From Ilex aquifolium (Eukaryota; Streptophyta; Magnoliopsida; Aquifoliales; Aquifoliaceae): a stretch of 64,000 nt of DNA. The translations under genes were made by a program, and so were the position numbers. Within the stretch, counting starts at the first letter, position 1. Every line of letters starts with the position of its first letter. This document shows positions 1 to 12,298 of this stretch, piece by piece. The stretch lies in contig OX637402.1 in the NCBI GenBank assembly GCA_951799425.1, positions 6,662,001 to 6,726,000 on the forward strand, given 5' to 3'. Under the pieces are notes generated by a model. The model worked only from the letters and a program-made list of their open reading frames with translations, was not told the origin of the DNA and searched no databases.

Positions 1-189
1 GATTGCACAAAATCAAAGCTTAAGGAAAGGATGAATTTGGATTTGAAAGAGAGACGAGGGGATTTGGAGGTTTGAGAGGTTTTCGAGTGAGAGAGGGTGG
101 TTTAGGGCTGTAATTAGAGGTGGAAAATGAAGGGTTTCCCGAAGAAATTAACTTAAAGCCCTAATTTTTTTTTTTCGGTTCAGCAGACC

Positions 190-289
190 GTACCGGTACG
201 CGGTACCGATACCTCGAACTCCAGAGGTAGAACCGTACCGGTACTGTGTACCGGTACGCTATGCTCCAGAGGCCAAACCGTACCGGTAC
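190..289. repeat. GTACCGGTAC palindrome cassette (Ath-A 3' region)
   Basis: Four perfect GTACCGGTAC palindromes at 190-199, 235-244, 248-257 and 280-289, separated by spacers containing CGAACTCCAGAGG and ATGCTCCAGAGG. It lies about 2.1 kb past the pol stop, the same place as the cassettes in Ath-D and Ath-E. Confidence 0.85.
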
Positions 290-2143
290 GCTTCTGCTTT
301 GTTTGCCAAAATAATCCTGCTGAGCACACCTCTCCACTCCATTCCAACTCAGGACCTCCCTAGACATTTTACCACACTACTTATGACCTCTACTCCATCC
401 CAAAAAATGTACTCCACTTATAAACCACAATCCAAACCATCATGCCCAAATTATTACTGAAATTGCAAAGTGATTTAAACTTTTGATGCATTCAACGTAC
501 AAGGAATGAATTTCTATTCTTAACTATCAAAATGAACACCCAAAATGCAAATCATATAATTAATAATCCAGGCATTCCTAATTCATTTCTAATATAAAAA
601 ACTTGAGCAATATTCCCCTATTCTGCAAGCATGAGGCTATCTAACACATTTCTCAGATGATTGAACTAAGCACACATGAGCAAGACCATAGTCATAGATA
701 CTAGTCTAAAGTATGTCCCTACAAATTTATTTTTGACTCGTATGTGTGTGAATTTAACAAGTAATTTTGAGCATTTACGCAACAGAATTCACATTCAAAT
801 AGCTAGCCAAATTCAGCTTCAATGCAAAACTCACCAAGAGTCACTCTTAAACAATGAAATACACTCAAGTTATCCGGGTATGCTCTACATGTGTACATGT
901 GAGATAGAATCTTGTGTTCAAAACAAAGTGTGCTCACATGTAATCCAAAAATGAAGTTTAAATGTGAAAATGAAGCGACTTTGGTATAATCTCATGAAAA
1001 GAATGCTAGGGCATTAGGTAGTAAGACTAACTTATCATTTTTTTTAAAATTATGCACCTACCATGCTTCTCTAGATCACTCAGGACTTCAAGGGTTATAA
1101 TGAGGCCTTGGGGGTAGTATTGAGGCACAAGAAAAGAAGGGTAAAGGATACAAAGAGGGTTGTTCCGAGTGAAAGATTTTTTAGTTCCCAACACCTATTT
1201 TTTTTCATGGGATTCATTCCATTTTTGCACCTTTACCACACTCTTTGTTTCTTTTCTTTAATTTCCTTACCATTTTCTTGTACCTTTGATCATTCTTTCT
1301 TCTTCTCATCCCTTCTTTTTTTTTCTTTTCTTGAATTTTCATTCTCTTTTTCATTCATTTTTTTTTCAGCTCTTTGAGTTTCAATCAACAAATATCCCTT
1401 GCTTGACTTTCCACATCACACTTCCTTCTTTTGTAATCACTCATTTTCAGCTTTAGGAACAACCAAGGTAAGATAGGTATTTCTTATTTTCTTTGGCTTG
1501 GTCAAATGTGTGGTATAGAAACGAATTTAATTTAGGCTCAATCATGGCACTAGGGATAAAACTTGCACAAGAAAAAGGTAAAGGCTCAAATAATTCAAAG
1601 ATGGCCTAAGATCACTTCCAGGTCCGCATGGGATGACATTATATGTTCAAGACAAATCAGTCTACTATCCAAATACACCTAACTAAAACAAGCATAATGA
1701 GACTATTGAACAAATTTGACATTAAAAAATTGTTCTTTGAGTAAATGTAAGTTCCCTCCCAAAAAGGTTTGGCACTAAAGCTCTCATGGGTCCTTACTCA
1801 TCTCTACTACTTATGTCAAGATTAAAACATGAATTCAATCTGTAAATTGCTGAAATTACTCATTCAAGAGTCACATGCAGTTGAGTCCAAAAATCAATAC
1901 ATATGCACTACTCATGCATAGGATCAATTTCCATAGTATGCTCATGTGCACAAAGTTCACAACAAAGATCAACATGTCATCCAAATCACATACTCTTCAT
2001 AAAGGAATACATATCAACATTCAGATATTTATAATCAAAAATTTTCAACATTTCCACATATTTTCACTGATTGTAAAAAAAAATCTATATGATATATGTG
2101 AAACGTGAATTTTTCACCCCAAAAATTGGTGTAACATGTAAAT

Positions 2144-2188
2144 GGTGCACCTCACCCCCAACTTGATCCATGCATTGTCCTCAATGAA
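2144..2188 (-). promoter_or_regulatory. Internal hairpin plus G-tract module (Ath-A)
   Basis: On the minus strand a TGCATTG-type stem-loop (2171-2188, loop AGGA, one arm with a single mismatch) is followed by a G5 run and the palindrome GGTGCACC (2144-2151). It sits about 200 bp after the pol stop, as in the other Athila-type copies. The G-run resembles a polypurine primer; that role is inferred. Confidence 0.55.
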
Positions 2189-2388
2189 ATAAAAAGATAT
2201 GATATGCACTGAAGGACAGTAAAAAGATAGGTAGGGTTAGAGAACACCTCGCAATTGAGCTTCGACAAAAACACCAATATCTGAAACTAAGAAGATCAAT
2301 ACTATACAACCAAAGAAAGTAAGTGACATGGAATAAAAATAACATAAGTAAATAAACGCAACTGTACACTAAAAAGTATAAACATTAG

Positions 2389-3294
2389 CTACTCCTCCAC
2401 CAAATCCGGATACATGGGATCCGTCAACTCCTCCTCAACTTCTTGCCCTTCAAAACCCTCGAAGAATGGCTTAAGTCTTTGGCCATTTACCTTGAATGTC
2501 TAGTCATTCTCAGGGTTTGTCACCTCAACAGCTCCGTTGGGGTAGACCACCTTGACAAGATAGGGGCCATCCCAACGGGATCAGAGTTTTCCCTAGAAAA
2601 TTGAGAGGCGAGAATTGTATAAGAGCACTTTTTGGCCGGGCTCGAATGATTTTCGTATGATGGAATTATCATGAAAGATTTTAGCCCGTTCCTTTGAGAT
2701 TTTGGAGCTCTCATACGCATCTCGTCGAATCTCTTCCAACTCATTCAGCTCTAACTTCCTATGATCACCGGCCATTCTCAAATTTAAATTTAAAGTCTTA
2801 ATGGCCCAATAAGCCTTGTGTTCCATTTCGACTGGCAGGTGGCAAGCCTTTCCATAGACAAGCCGGTAGGGAGATATGCCCAAAACAATTTTAAAGGCAG
2901 TGCAGTATACCCATAGGGCATCAGTCAATCTATTGGACCAATCCTTCCTATTTGGGTTAACTATTTTTTCTAGAATGTTCTTGATCTCCCTATTGGCTAG
3001 CTCGGCTTGGCCATTTGTTTGTGGGTGATAGGCAGTGGATACTTTATGAGTGACGCCATATTTGAACATTAGAGATGCAAATGGCCTATTACAGAAATGT
3101 GATCCACCATCACTTATTATTGCACGAGGCATCCCAAACCTCGAAAAGATGTTCTCCTTGAGAAACTTGACTACGACCCGGTGGTCATTAGTCTTGGTTG
3201 GGATAGCCTCCACCCACTTGGACACATAGTCCACTGCCAGGAGGATGTACAAATAACCAAATGACATAGGGAAATGACCCATGAAGTCGATGCC
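2389..3294 (-). pseudogene. Ath-A integrase, core second half and C-terminal part (broken)
   Basis: Continuation of the Ath-A pol after the solo LTR insertion. It encodes the integrase core from just after the first catalytic Asp ([13 protein letters not shown]), through [10 protein letters not shown] (second Asp) and [15 protein letters not shown] (Glu), to the C-terminal domain ending near [16 protein letters not shown] and [10 protein letters not shown]. After that point the reading frame has two stop codons (apparent CAG to TAG and CGA to TGA changes) before the homologous end of pol at 2389. Close matches exist in this window in Ath-C and Ath-E. Bases 3290-3294 are the left copy of the 5-bp target duplication. 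Nonfunctional. Confidence 0.9.
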
Positions 3295-4423
3295 TGCTTG
3301 AGAAAAAAGCGTTGTTGTTTCCTAACCTCTAAAAACCATCCCTTAATGTGTATATGATTTATAGTGTGTAGGGGAGTGTCACTCTCCCCTGGAATGATGT
3401 CAAAAGAAAGGCAACGGAATGGTGGTGGAAATGAAATGTATGAAATGCGAAATGAACAAAAGTGCTCCCCAAGCGCAAGGAGTCTTTTGCTTGTCGTGTT
3501 TTACTTGGAAAAGTATTCCAAGGTCGTCTCCTCAGGGAAGGAAAGTTCAAGTGTGTGAAGGTGATTTTGTTAAAAAGGAAAAATGTAAAATCTTTTGTTT
3601 GAGTTTTGGTGTTTGAAGTTTGTGAATGAAAATACAATAAAAGCAAGTGTTGGCTAATCCGAAGGGTTCATTCCAATGAGAATCTCAAATCAACTCGAAG
3701 CCTTCCTCGAATAGAGCTTAGATGAACGATTGATTCGTGGGAAGCTAGAGATGAAATAGAGGTGAGGATCCAAGCATAACCCGTGACCAGGCCTACGAGA
3801 TTTCAAAGACTCACAACCGCATCCACTCTCAACCCAGTCAAACCGAACCATCGTGCTCTGAGAGGAGGAAAGAAAATGAGTTGAAATGGCACACCCAAGA
3901 GGAGGTCTCCCTTGGATTAGCCAACTTAAAAATCTAGCTACTCATACTTGAAGGAAAGACAATGAGGTAATGTAAAGGGGCATAATGAAGAAAGGAACAT
4001 TGAACTTAACTTAAAGCAAGAAATCTTAATCTATGAAGAAAAATATTCAATAGCCATTTTAAAGCAAGAAATGAAGAAAACTTGGAAGCAACAATGGTGA
4101 AATCTAAAATGGAGCATTAAACTTAAAATGTACTTGAAGTAAATGACATTAAAGATATTAAATGAAGATTACAAGATTCTTACAATAAATTACAAGTGAA
4201 AGTGGGTGAAGACAATGCAAAAATCTAACTATTCATCATCTTCTTCACCAAAACTACTCCTAAACTTAGGTAGCCACCCCCTTCCAAGCTTGTGAATGCT
4301 GAATATATGGAGTGTGAGACTTCATTTTCATCCATGAGGGTCCCTAGGGTCTGTGTGTGTAGGCCTCCCATCAATGGGAGGTGATTTGATGTCTTGGACA
4401 GGCTAGGAGAAGTTTAGCCTGCA

Positions 4424-5879
4424 TGTAACGCCCCAAAAACCACATTGGAAGGCATTACCTTCTAACACCATTCATACCATGAGAGCAACTAATAAAATCC
4501 ATAAATAACCGGGGTTCCTTAATTTAACAAAATTCGGGCAGAGTCTCCTTTGTTTGGGGAGCTCTACCCAAAACATAACATGTGCAATTATACTACATTG
4601 ACCACACCGGGTCCATTGATCCATAAAATATTTACAACATTATCCAAAAGAATAAGCCCAACCCATGACTACTACATCAAAATAATTACATTTGAACTTA
4701 ACAGCGAAATAAACAAAATACTAGACTTTACATGATTGTACATAATCGTTCCTAGTCTAGCACAAAAATAAACGACATCTCTAGATGTCCCACTCGAGAT
4801 CCAAGTACCCCTCTAATGAAGCTTCTCCATGGCCCAGCTTGTTAGCACCGAGCTCCTCCTCCGGCCCATAATCTGTAAAATGTTTAACTGTAGGGGGTGA
4901 GCACGAAGCTCTGTAGAAAAATCCTCCACAAACTCGAACAAGGTTTAGAAAACAGATAAGAACCGGTCGGTCTCATTTCGTAAATAACATATATCAATTT
5001 TGAAGGAAAAACAGGACATTTTACATAGATCTCAAGTTTAAGCCGTAACAATAATCAAGTGAAAGGTTAAGGTAAATTTCATAAAAATATACCATTTTCA
5101 ACTTTAAGCCATTTAGGAAGGGCGCTTTCCGATGCATTGTCCCATACCAATGCACCGGCCAAGACGATCCAACCCATCATCCCATGTATATTGGTTCATC
5201 CCCGTACCATGTATGTTGATTGCTTCTCATGAATCTACCCAACGATTATACCTAGTCTACCAATCACCATCACAATCACAAACACTTTAGGAAATGGCGT
5301 CTACCATCCCAATGGCAGTGACGAGTCCCTTCCCAGGGAAAGTATACCATCCCTTGTTCGAACTCCCGTGAACGATAGTGGTCGCATTACCAAATGAAAA
5401 TCCACTACAAGTGTTAGGAAACCATCTCACCCCCACTGGGATAAACTAACCTCTAACACTCTACGACATCTCTCGATGACAATCCAAGTCCATCACAACA
5501 ACCATACAAATGAGGAAACCAAAATATTCTCAATTCACCAACAATTCCAAATAAATACAAAATCCACAATTTCTCATTTTACAAGCATATCTCAAAAATC
5601 CCCAAATTTATCATGTAACAATTCCAATGACCAATTAAAGAAAAATACAAGAGATCACAACAACATCATTTATTACTCAACAAAAAGCACTAAAGTTTTA
5701 GAAATCAAGAACAAATGAATATTGAGAGAAAAGTCCACCTCTCATGAGAACAAGAGTTTTCAAAACAAGAAATAGAGGTTTCAGGGCAATCTAACCATAG
5801 CCTTGTTTTAAACATGATAATATTTACAAGAATATCAAAAATCAAAGATTTCCTAACACATATCTAAGATTTAGAGTCA

Positions 5880-5960
<81 letters not shown>

Positions 5961-6653
5961 CCCTAGCCTCAATGAACAAGAGTGAGAGAAACCCCTACCT
6001 TGAATCAAAGATTCCAAGTGAAAGCCCAAGCCCTATAGACCTCCTTCTTCCCTTTTCTTCCTCCCTTAATCTTCCTCTAAGGTTCCAAGAGGTGTGGGGT
6101 GAGAGTGGAGTGAAAGAAATGGGAGTAAAGTGGCTGAAATCTGTGTTTTTAAACACAGCAGTCCCGAAGTACTGTTCACAGGCTGCTTTGGTGTTCTCCA
6201 AAATTACGATTTTGCCACTAAGAATCTCCAATTTGATCCATATGACTATCCTAAGGTTTTTCGACGTTCCGGATTCATTTTCAATGTTATTTTAACCTAA
6301 AAAAATTTATTTTTATGATTTATCTCAAACTAAAATAAATTTACACTCGAAATACTAAAATTACTATTTTATTCCTCCGAACCGCTATATGTGCTAAACG
6401 GCTATTCCAAGTCTTTCGGATCTCCCAGGTTCAATGATAAAATTATTTTGACCTAAAAAAATTAATATTTTTACTTAGTTACCCTTATCAACCTTAAACA
6501 CCTCCAAAAAATTAAATTTCACAATCAATTTGCCTCCCTAGTATTTATTCTTACGGTTTCAATATATATATGGTTTATTCTTACGTCATTACATATATAA
6601 GAATCACTAAACAAGTACATTACTATATTAATATAAACATGTGGGGGTTTACA
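4424..6653 (-). mobile_element. Tekay-like solo LTR nested in sLTR-1
   Basis: 2230 bp. On the minus strand it begins TGTAAACCCCCACATG and ends GGGGCGTTACA, matching the ends of the Tek-1 LTRs, and it is flanked by CTGCA at 4419-4423 and 6654-6658. No coding region is credible inside. Unlike the Tek-1 LTRs it lacks the GTACCGGTAC cassette and the 51-bp minisatellite, and it has a long AT microsatellite instead, so it is a different subfamily. Confidence 0.92.
5883..5959. repeat. (AT)n microsatellite
   Basis: Uninterrupted alternating AT run of 77 bases inside the Tekay-like solo LTR. Such a run is expected to vary in length between individuals. Confidence 0.97.
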
Positions 6654-6842
6654 CTGCAACTCCCCTGGCAGCCCCCTTCTCTCCCATCCCCATTAATGTC
6701 ATTGCCTCCAAAGTCTTCAACAAGGGTGTAGGAGGAATGTAAAAAAGTAGAAAATGTCAGGGGGCAAGTGGGAGAATCATAGGTGGGACCCACAAGAAAG
6801 TGGAGCATGAGATGCAGGTGATCTGGGCTGTTTCAGAAGAGC

Positions 6843-6896
6843 GTACCGGTACACGTACCGGTACGTCGAACTCCAGTAGGTGAAGCGTACCGGTAC
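6843..6896. repeat. GTACCGGTAC palindrome cassette (sLTR-1)
   Basis: Palindromes at 6843-6852, 6855-6864 and 6887-6896, with the spacer CGAACTCCAGTAG between the second and third. Here the outer base pair is mostly C/G (CGTACCGGTACG), whereas in element F of the same LTR family it is A/T or G/C. Confidence 0.85.
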
Positions 6897-7367
6897 GCCT
6901 TCCGTTATGGTTTTTACTCCGGACCAGTTTTCATAGAATTGTCATAACTTTTGATCCAACCGTTCGATTGAGCTGAAATTTTGGCACAATACAGAAGACA
7001 TCCAGATATACAACTTTTATGTTTTGTATTGTTTCATATTCGAAGTGGATCATGGTAAAAAAGGAGGAAAACCGAGGTACTGCAACCAAATGGTGTGGGT
7101 GCTGGTGCCTTTGTTACCAAGCACCAATACCTCCTTGATTTCTTTCACTTTTAAACCTCCAAATCCTCATGTAATGTGTCCATGCCTTCACCACACATCC
7201 ACACTTAGTTGCAAGGTTCTAAAATCCATCATTTAAGCTATAATTACCTGCAACATCAAAAATTCAACATTATTCATAACTTTGGCTAACTCTAAGTAAT
7301 TAAATGCAAAGTTAAGTTAAAATGCATGAAATGAGGCCATCAAATATACAATATTTTGTGCTCATCA

Positions 7368-10194
7368 ATGCCCCAACAGTCGAATATGTCTATGACAAGC
7401 ATAGGGGAAAGGGGCATCATGTTTCTTTGGGTCACACAACCCAAACGTTGGCATCTGTCGCATCCCTTACAAAATGAAACACAATCTTTGATAAGAGAGG
7501 GCCAGTAAAAACCTGATTGGAGAATTTTAGCCGAAGTCTTTTTCGCTGAAAAATTTCCACTGCATGCTTGTGAATGGCAAAATGCAAGGACGTCCCGTTG
7601 TTCATTCTCAAGTACACATCTTCTCATGACTTGGTCGGGGTAGTACTTGAACAGGTATGCGTTGTCAAAGTAGAAGTACTTCACATCTACCATAAATTGT
7701 CTTCGATCTTCTGGGCTCAATTGCGGTGGTATCTATCCTGTTGCAAGATAGTTGCATATATCAGCATACCAAGGACATACATAATGAATTGAAAGCAAAT
7801 GCTCGTCAGGGAAAAAGTCAGGGATAGGAATGTGCTCATCGGCCTCTTGCACCACAAGTCGGGATAAATGATCAGCCACCACGTTCTCACTCATTTCTTG
7901 TGCTTGATCGTCAAGTCGAATTCTTGTAGGAGGAGTATCCACCTAATGAGTCTCAGTTTTGCATCCTGCTTAGACAACAAATACGTCAAAGCAGAGTGAT
8001 CAGTAAAGACAACAATAGGTGAACCAATGATGTAAGAACGAAATTTATCTAAGGCAAACACTACCGCTAGCAACTCTTTCTCAGTGGTAGTGTAATTCAT
8101 CTGAGCCTCATTCAGTGTTTTGCTAGCATAGTGTATCACATATGGTCTAATTTCTTCCCTATGACCGAGCACTGCACCGACCGCGTAATCACTCGCGTCG
8201 CACATGAGCTCAAAAGGTAGATCCCAATTAGGTGGTCGCATGATCGGAGGTGTGACTAGCATGCTTTTAAGTTTTTTAAAGGATGCCTCACAATCATCCG
8301 ACCACTTGAATAGGACCTCCTTAGATAGCAGGTTAGTCAAGGGTCGGGCCAATGCACTAAAATTCTTTATGAATCGACGATAAAACTTCGCATGACCCAA
8401 AAACGACCGGATGCCTTTAATGGCTCTCGACGTGGGGAGGTTGGAGATGGCCTCCACCTTGGATTTGTCGACTTCAATACCCCTTGCCGAAACTATATGG
8501 CCAAGAACAATTCCTTCCGTCACCATAAAGTGACACTTTTCCCAATTCAAGACTAGATTCTTCTCCTCACATCTTGTTAGAACTTTCTCCAAGTTTGCCA
8601 AATATCCCTCGAATGAATCCCCAAACACCGAAAAGTAGTCCATCAAGACCGCCACTATCTTTTCCACCATGTCACTGAAAATCCCCATCATACAATGTTG
8701 AAAAGTCCCCGGAGCATTGCATAGTCCAAATGGCATGCGACTGTAGGCAAAGGTACCATAGAGGCACGTGAAGGTGGTCTTCTCTTGATCCTCCAAAGCA
8801 ATCTCGATCTGATTGTAGCCGGAGTATCCATCTAAAAAGCAGTAGAATAGATGACCCGCTACTCGTTCTAGAACTTGATCGAGGAATGGCAATGAGAAGT
8901 GGTCTTTTCTTGTACAAGCGTTCAGCTTTCGGTAATCAATGCACACCCTCCATCCGGTGATCACTCTTGTAGGTATAAGCTCATTCTCATCATTCTCAAC
9001 CACCGTAACTTCGGATTTCTTAGGTACTACTTGTGTGGGGCTAACCCACTTACTATCGGCAATTGGAAAAATGATCCCCACATCAAGTAGTTTCAGAACC
9101 TCATCCCTCACCACCTTCTTCATGATGGGATTCAACCGTCTTTGTGGTTGTCGGGAAGGTTTGGAATCCTCCTCAAGATATATGCGGTGGGTGAAAATGA
9201 GAGGGCTTATCCCCTTGATATCCGTAATGGTCCACCCAATTGCTCCTTTATGCTTTCTCAATACCTCCAAGAGTTCTTTTTCTTGTTCCATTTTCAATGT
9301 AGAGTTAATGACCACCGAAAATGTTTCACCTTCCCCAAGATAGGCGTACTTCAAATGGGAGGGCAAGGGCTTCAACTCCAAGTTAGGCTTTTGTTCATCC
9401 GACGGAAAAAATTTCTTTTCTCGATGGGGTAACTCCTCGAATGTAGGGATCCACCTTTCCATCCCTTTCAAATCTTCTACCTCCTCATGCTCATCATAAT
9501 TCTCAAGATCCACAATTCCTTCTTCCTTAAATTTTAACATCCCCTCCAGCTCCAAGTGCTCCTCAACCAAAGTATCGATTTTATTGACCTCACTTACTTC
9601 CTCATCATCACCCAGTTGCTTTGCCAAGTTGAATACATTGAGCTCCATTGTCATATTCCCAAATGCCAACTTCATTAGACCGTTCCTGCAATTTATCATG
9701 ACATTAGATGTAGCAAGGAAGGGTCTTCCAAGTATTACGGGAATTTGGGAGCTAAGGTTTGCAACAGGGTGTGTATCAAGCACAATGAAATCGATAGGGA
9801 AGTAAAATTTATCAATTTGAACTAAGACATCCTCAACTACTCCCCTTGGTGTACGGATACTACGATCCGCCAATTGAAGCATGATTGAGGTGGGCTTCAA
9901 CTTCTCAAGCTGAAGTTGTTGATACACTGAGTAGGGAAGAAGATTCACACTTGCCCCCAAATTGAGGAGTGCTTGTTCCACTCGACAATTTCCAATGGTG
10001 ATGGCTATGGTTGGACAACCAGGGTCTTTGAATTTGGGAGGAGTGTTGGTCCTCAATATTGAGCTCACTTGTTCTATGAGGAATACCTTCTTGTGGATAT
10101 TCAATCTCCTTTTCACCGTGCATAGATCCTTCAAAATTTTAGCACAAGATGGGATTTGCTTGATGGCGTCGAGGAGTGGAATGTTAATCTTCAC
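7368..10194 (-). pseudogene. Ath-A pol: protease, RT, RNase H, integrase N-terminal part (broken)
   Basis: A 767-codon open stretch (7891-10194) covers protease ([15 protein letters not shown]), reverse transcriptase ([36 protein letters not shown]) and RNase H ([33 protein letters not shown]). The RT catalytic motif reads MDYF rather than MDDF, so the second Asp is lost. A frameshift near 7890 and a stop near 7733 follow. The integrase zinc domain (HSQACSGNF, then CKGCDRC) continues to WGID, where sLTR-1 interrupts it. Protein order and motif wording are Athila-type. Nonfunctional, though unusually long open. Confidence 0.92.
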
Positions 10195-12141
10195 TTACTT
10201 AAACATTTCCAAGATATCAGCGTAATTAGCCACCTTGACAGGTGGCTTCAAACGACTCGGGAAAGGGGCAGGCATGGGAGGAATGACCACACAATCATCA
10301 ATTAATATTTCTTTCTCAACAACCTCTCTTTCTTTCTCTTCACTCACCTCACCCTTGTCGGCGTCACCCAAGATATCTTTTCCTTTTGGCAATGTGGTCT
10401 TGGGTGAGACCGTCGGCAAAATGGTTTTGTCAATTTCTTTGCCACTACGGAGGGTGATGACAGCTTTGAGTTGCTCGCAACTCTCTCTCGAAGGCTCCGA
10501 TGACTCAACAACGTGTTGACCCCTAGGGTTCTCTTGTGGTTGAGCTAGGAACTTCCCCTTTTCTTGTTAAGATGCCCCTATGGAGTTTGTCAACTTTGTG
10601 AGTTGGGCTCTTATATCATTGATGGCTGTGGCATTTTGGTTATTGATGGCAGTTTGGCTTTGAATGAAGGAATGTACCATATCCTCCAAATTCCTTTTGT
10701 GAAGAGGTTGGTATATGGATGGATTGGACGGTCCTTGAGAAAAACTTTGTGAAGGTGAACTTGGAGAAAAATTTTGTGGTGGCGGGTTTGTCGAATACCC
10801 TTGCGGATTAGTCCGGGGGTATTGGGAGCTAGATGTTTGCCCTTGGCCTTGGTATTGATTTTGGTATTGACCTTGCTTAGGAGGCACGTGAGGTGTATGT
10901 GCATTTGAACCATGAGGAGTAGGATTCTCATTTCTCCAACTAAAATTAGGGTGATTGCTCTAATCCGGATTATACGTGTTTGAGTGAGGGGAGAATGATT
11001 GCCTTGTTTGGTTAAATGCATGGACTTGCTCGTGATATGCTTCCTTAAGCGCCGGAATGTTGGGGCACTCCGATGTGGAATGCTCCACATTCTCACATAT
11101 TGAGCAAAACTCCTCGGCCTTTGACACTTGGTACACCTCATGCCTCCTATTGACCTCAAGACTCTCAACCTTCCTAGATAATTTGGCAATTTTTGAAAGT
11201 AAGTCCTCCCGGTCACTCAAGTCATAAATCCCTCCCCTATGAGTTTGGCTACTCCCTTGAGGAGAAGACCTTGGTATATCGGTGGGATTCGTAATGTCCT
11301 ATGACTGTGCATTTTCTGCTAATGCATCAAAATAATCTAAGACCTCATCGGGGTCTTTGCTCAAAAACTCCCTATTGCACATCATATCAATGAACTGTCG
11401 ATGGCCTGGTGTGATTCCTTCATAGAAGAAACTCACCATTTGCCATGGTTCAAAGCCATGGTGTGGAACGGACTGTAGCAAATCCTTATATCATTCCCAG
11501 CAGTGATAGAATTGTTTATTGGGCAGCTCAGAAAAATTTTGAATTTGTTTCTTTAGGATGGTGGTTTTATGCACCGAAAAAAATTTGTTCAAAAACACGA
11601 AAATCATTTGGCCCCAAGATGTCACTGTCCGGGATCTCAAGGCATGAAGCCACGTTTTTGCCTTATCACTCAGGGAAAAGGGAAACAATTTCATTCTTGT
11701 TATCTCTTCCATATTGTGATTGGGGAGAAAGGTTGAAACTATTTCCTCAAAATCCCTTATATTAGAATAAGGGTTCTCATTCTCAATTCCGTGAAAAGTA
11801 AGAAGTAATTGTAACATCCCTGGTTTAACTATGAAGAGATGAGCCTGGACCGGAAGGAGGATGCATGAAGGTGTGGTGGTACGGGTTGGTTGAAGGAATT
11901 CCCGCATTGACCTCGCCGGAGGATCAATTTGGATATTGTTCCCTTCATTTCTAGGCGGGGGGAAATGCATTTGTGGATTGGGTATTCTAGGTTCTTGTCC
12001 TCCCCCACCCCTTTGCATGTTCGGGTTGGCATCCACATTTTCAAAATTATCACCCGCATCCTCAGGTGGGTCTTGGTCAACATTCATGTTAGGGCCAAGG
12101 GGTTGCCTAACTAACCGATTTTGGTCGTCCCTTCCCCACAT
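10195..12141 (-). pseudogene. Ath-A gag (broken)
   Basis: Starts MWGRDDQNRLVRQPL (ATG at 12139-12141), as in Ath-C and Ath-E. It contains the capsid-like block ([14 protein letters not shown] through FLNKFFSVHRTT), a CCHC knuckle (CSICENVEHSTSEC) and a Gln/Pro/Ser-rich linker with FIQSQTAINNQN. At least four stops or frameshifts break it, including a TGA replacing CGA after HCWE and a TAA at 10195-10197 at the gag/protease transition (MFK, then stop). Gag would form the particle and bind element RNA; this copy cannot. Confidence 0.9.
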
Positions 12142-12276
12142 ACAACAAAATATCTACAAATGAAATTATACACAAACAAGAATATATACACGGGATAACG
12201 TACCTAAGCCCGTGATGAAGATCACGGGACTTACCTCCGTCGTCCGGAAATCACCTTCTTGGTTTGACACTTGCCT

Positions 12277-12294
12277 TCCTCGGCGACGGCGCCA
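12277..12294 (-). promoter_or_regulatory. Primer binding site, tRNA-Asp (Ath-A)
   Basis: Reads TGGCGCCGTCGCCGAGGA on the minus strand, two mismatches from the intact form in Ath-E. It lies four bases inside the 5' LTR end, and about 135 bases of leader separate it from the gag ATG. Confidence 0.88.
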
Positions 12295-12298
12295 AAAA

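Larger units (their letters stand above)
1..2388 (-). other. Ath-A 3' noncoding region
   Basis: About 2.4 kb downstream of the Ath-A pol stop with no credible gene. It is colinear with the 3' noncoding regions of Ath-C (37641-39705), Ath-D (47644-50149) and Ath-E (60938-63442). In element order it holds the hairpin/G-tract module at 2144-2188, a long purine-rich tract (pyrimidine on the plus strand) near 1225-1385, and a palindrome cassette at 190-289. The last 160 bases correspond to the stretch just before the 3' ORF in Ath-E, so the Ath-A 3' ORF should start just beyond the window edge. Confidence 0.75.
3295..7367 (-). mobile_element. sLTR-1: Athila-type solo LTR, same family as element F
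   Basis: Bounded by TG...CA ends (minus strand: starts TGATGAGCACAAAATATTG, ends CTCAAGCA) and flanked by the exact 5-bp duplication ATGCC (3290-3294 and 7368-7372). It interrupts the Ath-A integrase immediately after the Asp codon of WGID. Without the nested Tekay-like LTR (4424-6653 plus its duplication) it is about 1.84 kb, close to the 1853-bp LTRs of element F, and its first few hundred bases align with F base for base with scattered changes. A solo LTR normally arises by recombination between the two LTRs of one element. Confidence 0.92.

Noticed and set aside
161-367. ORF rich in YRYRVPVR, and similar ones at 13492-13844, 53373-53657 and 62914-63151
   Set aside because: Translations of the GTACCGGTAC palindrome arrays; they occur on both strands because the repeat is symmetric.
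1108-1377. 89-codon ORF rich in Phe/Ser
   Set aside because: It is the complement of the purine-rich tract in the Ath-A 3' noncoding region; low complexity, no counterpart frame kept in Ath-C, D or E.
3364-3616. Short ORFs near the outer end of sLTR-1 and equivalent ORFs in other LTRs (29180-29530, 34443-34802)
   Set aside because: Same LTR segment read in different frames; frames are not conserved between copies.
4550-4735. Possible host gene fragment in the Tekay-like solo LTR
   Set aside because: Lies wholly inside an LTR defined by matching ends and a 5-bp duplication; the frame is not conserved in Tek-1.
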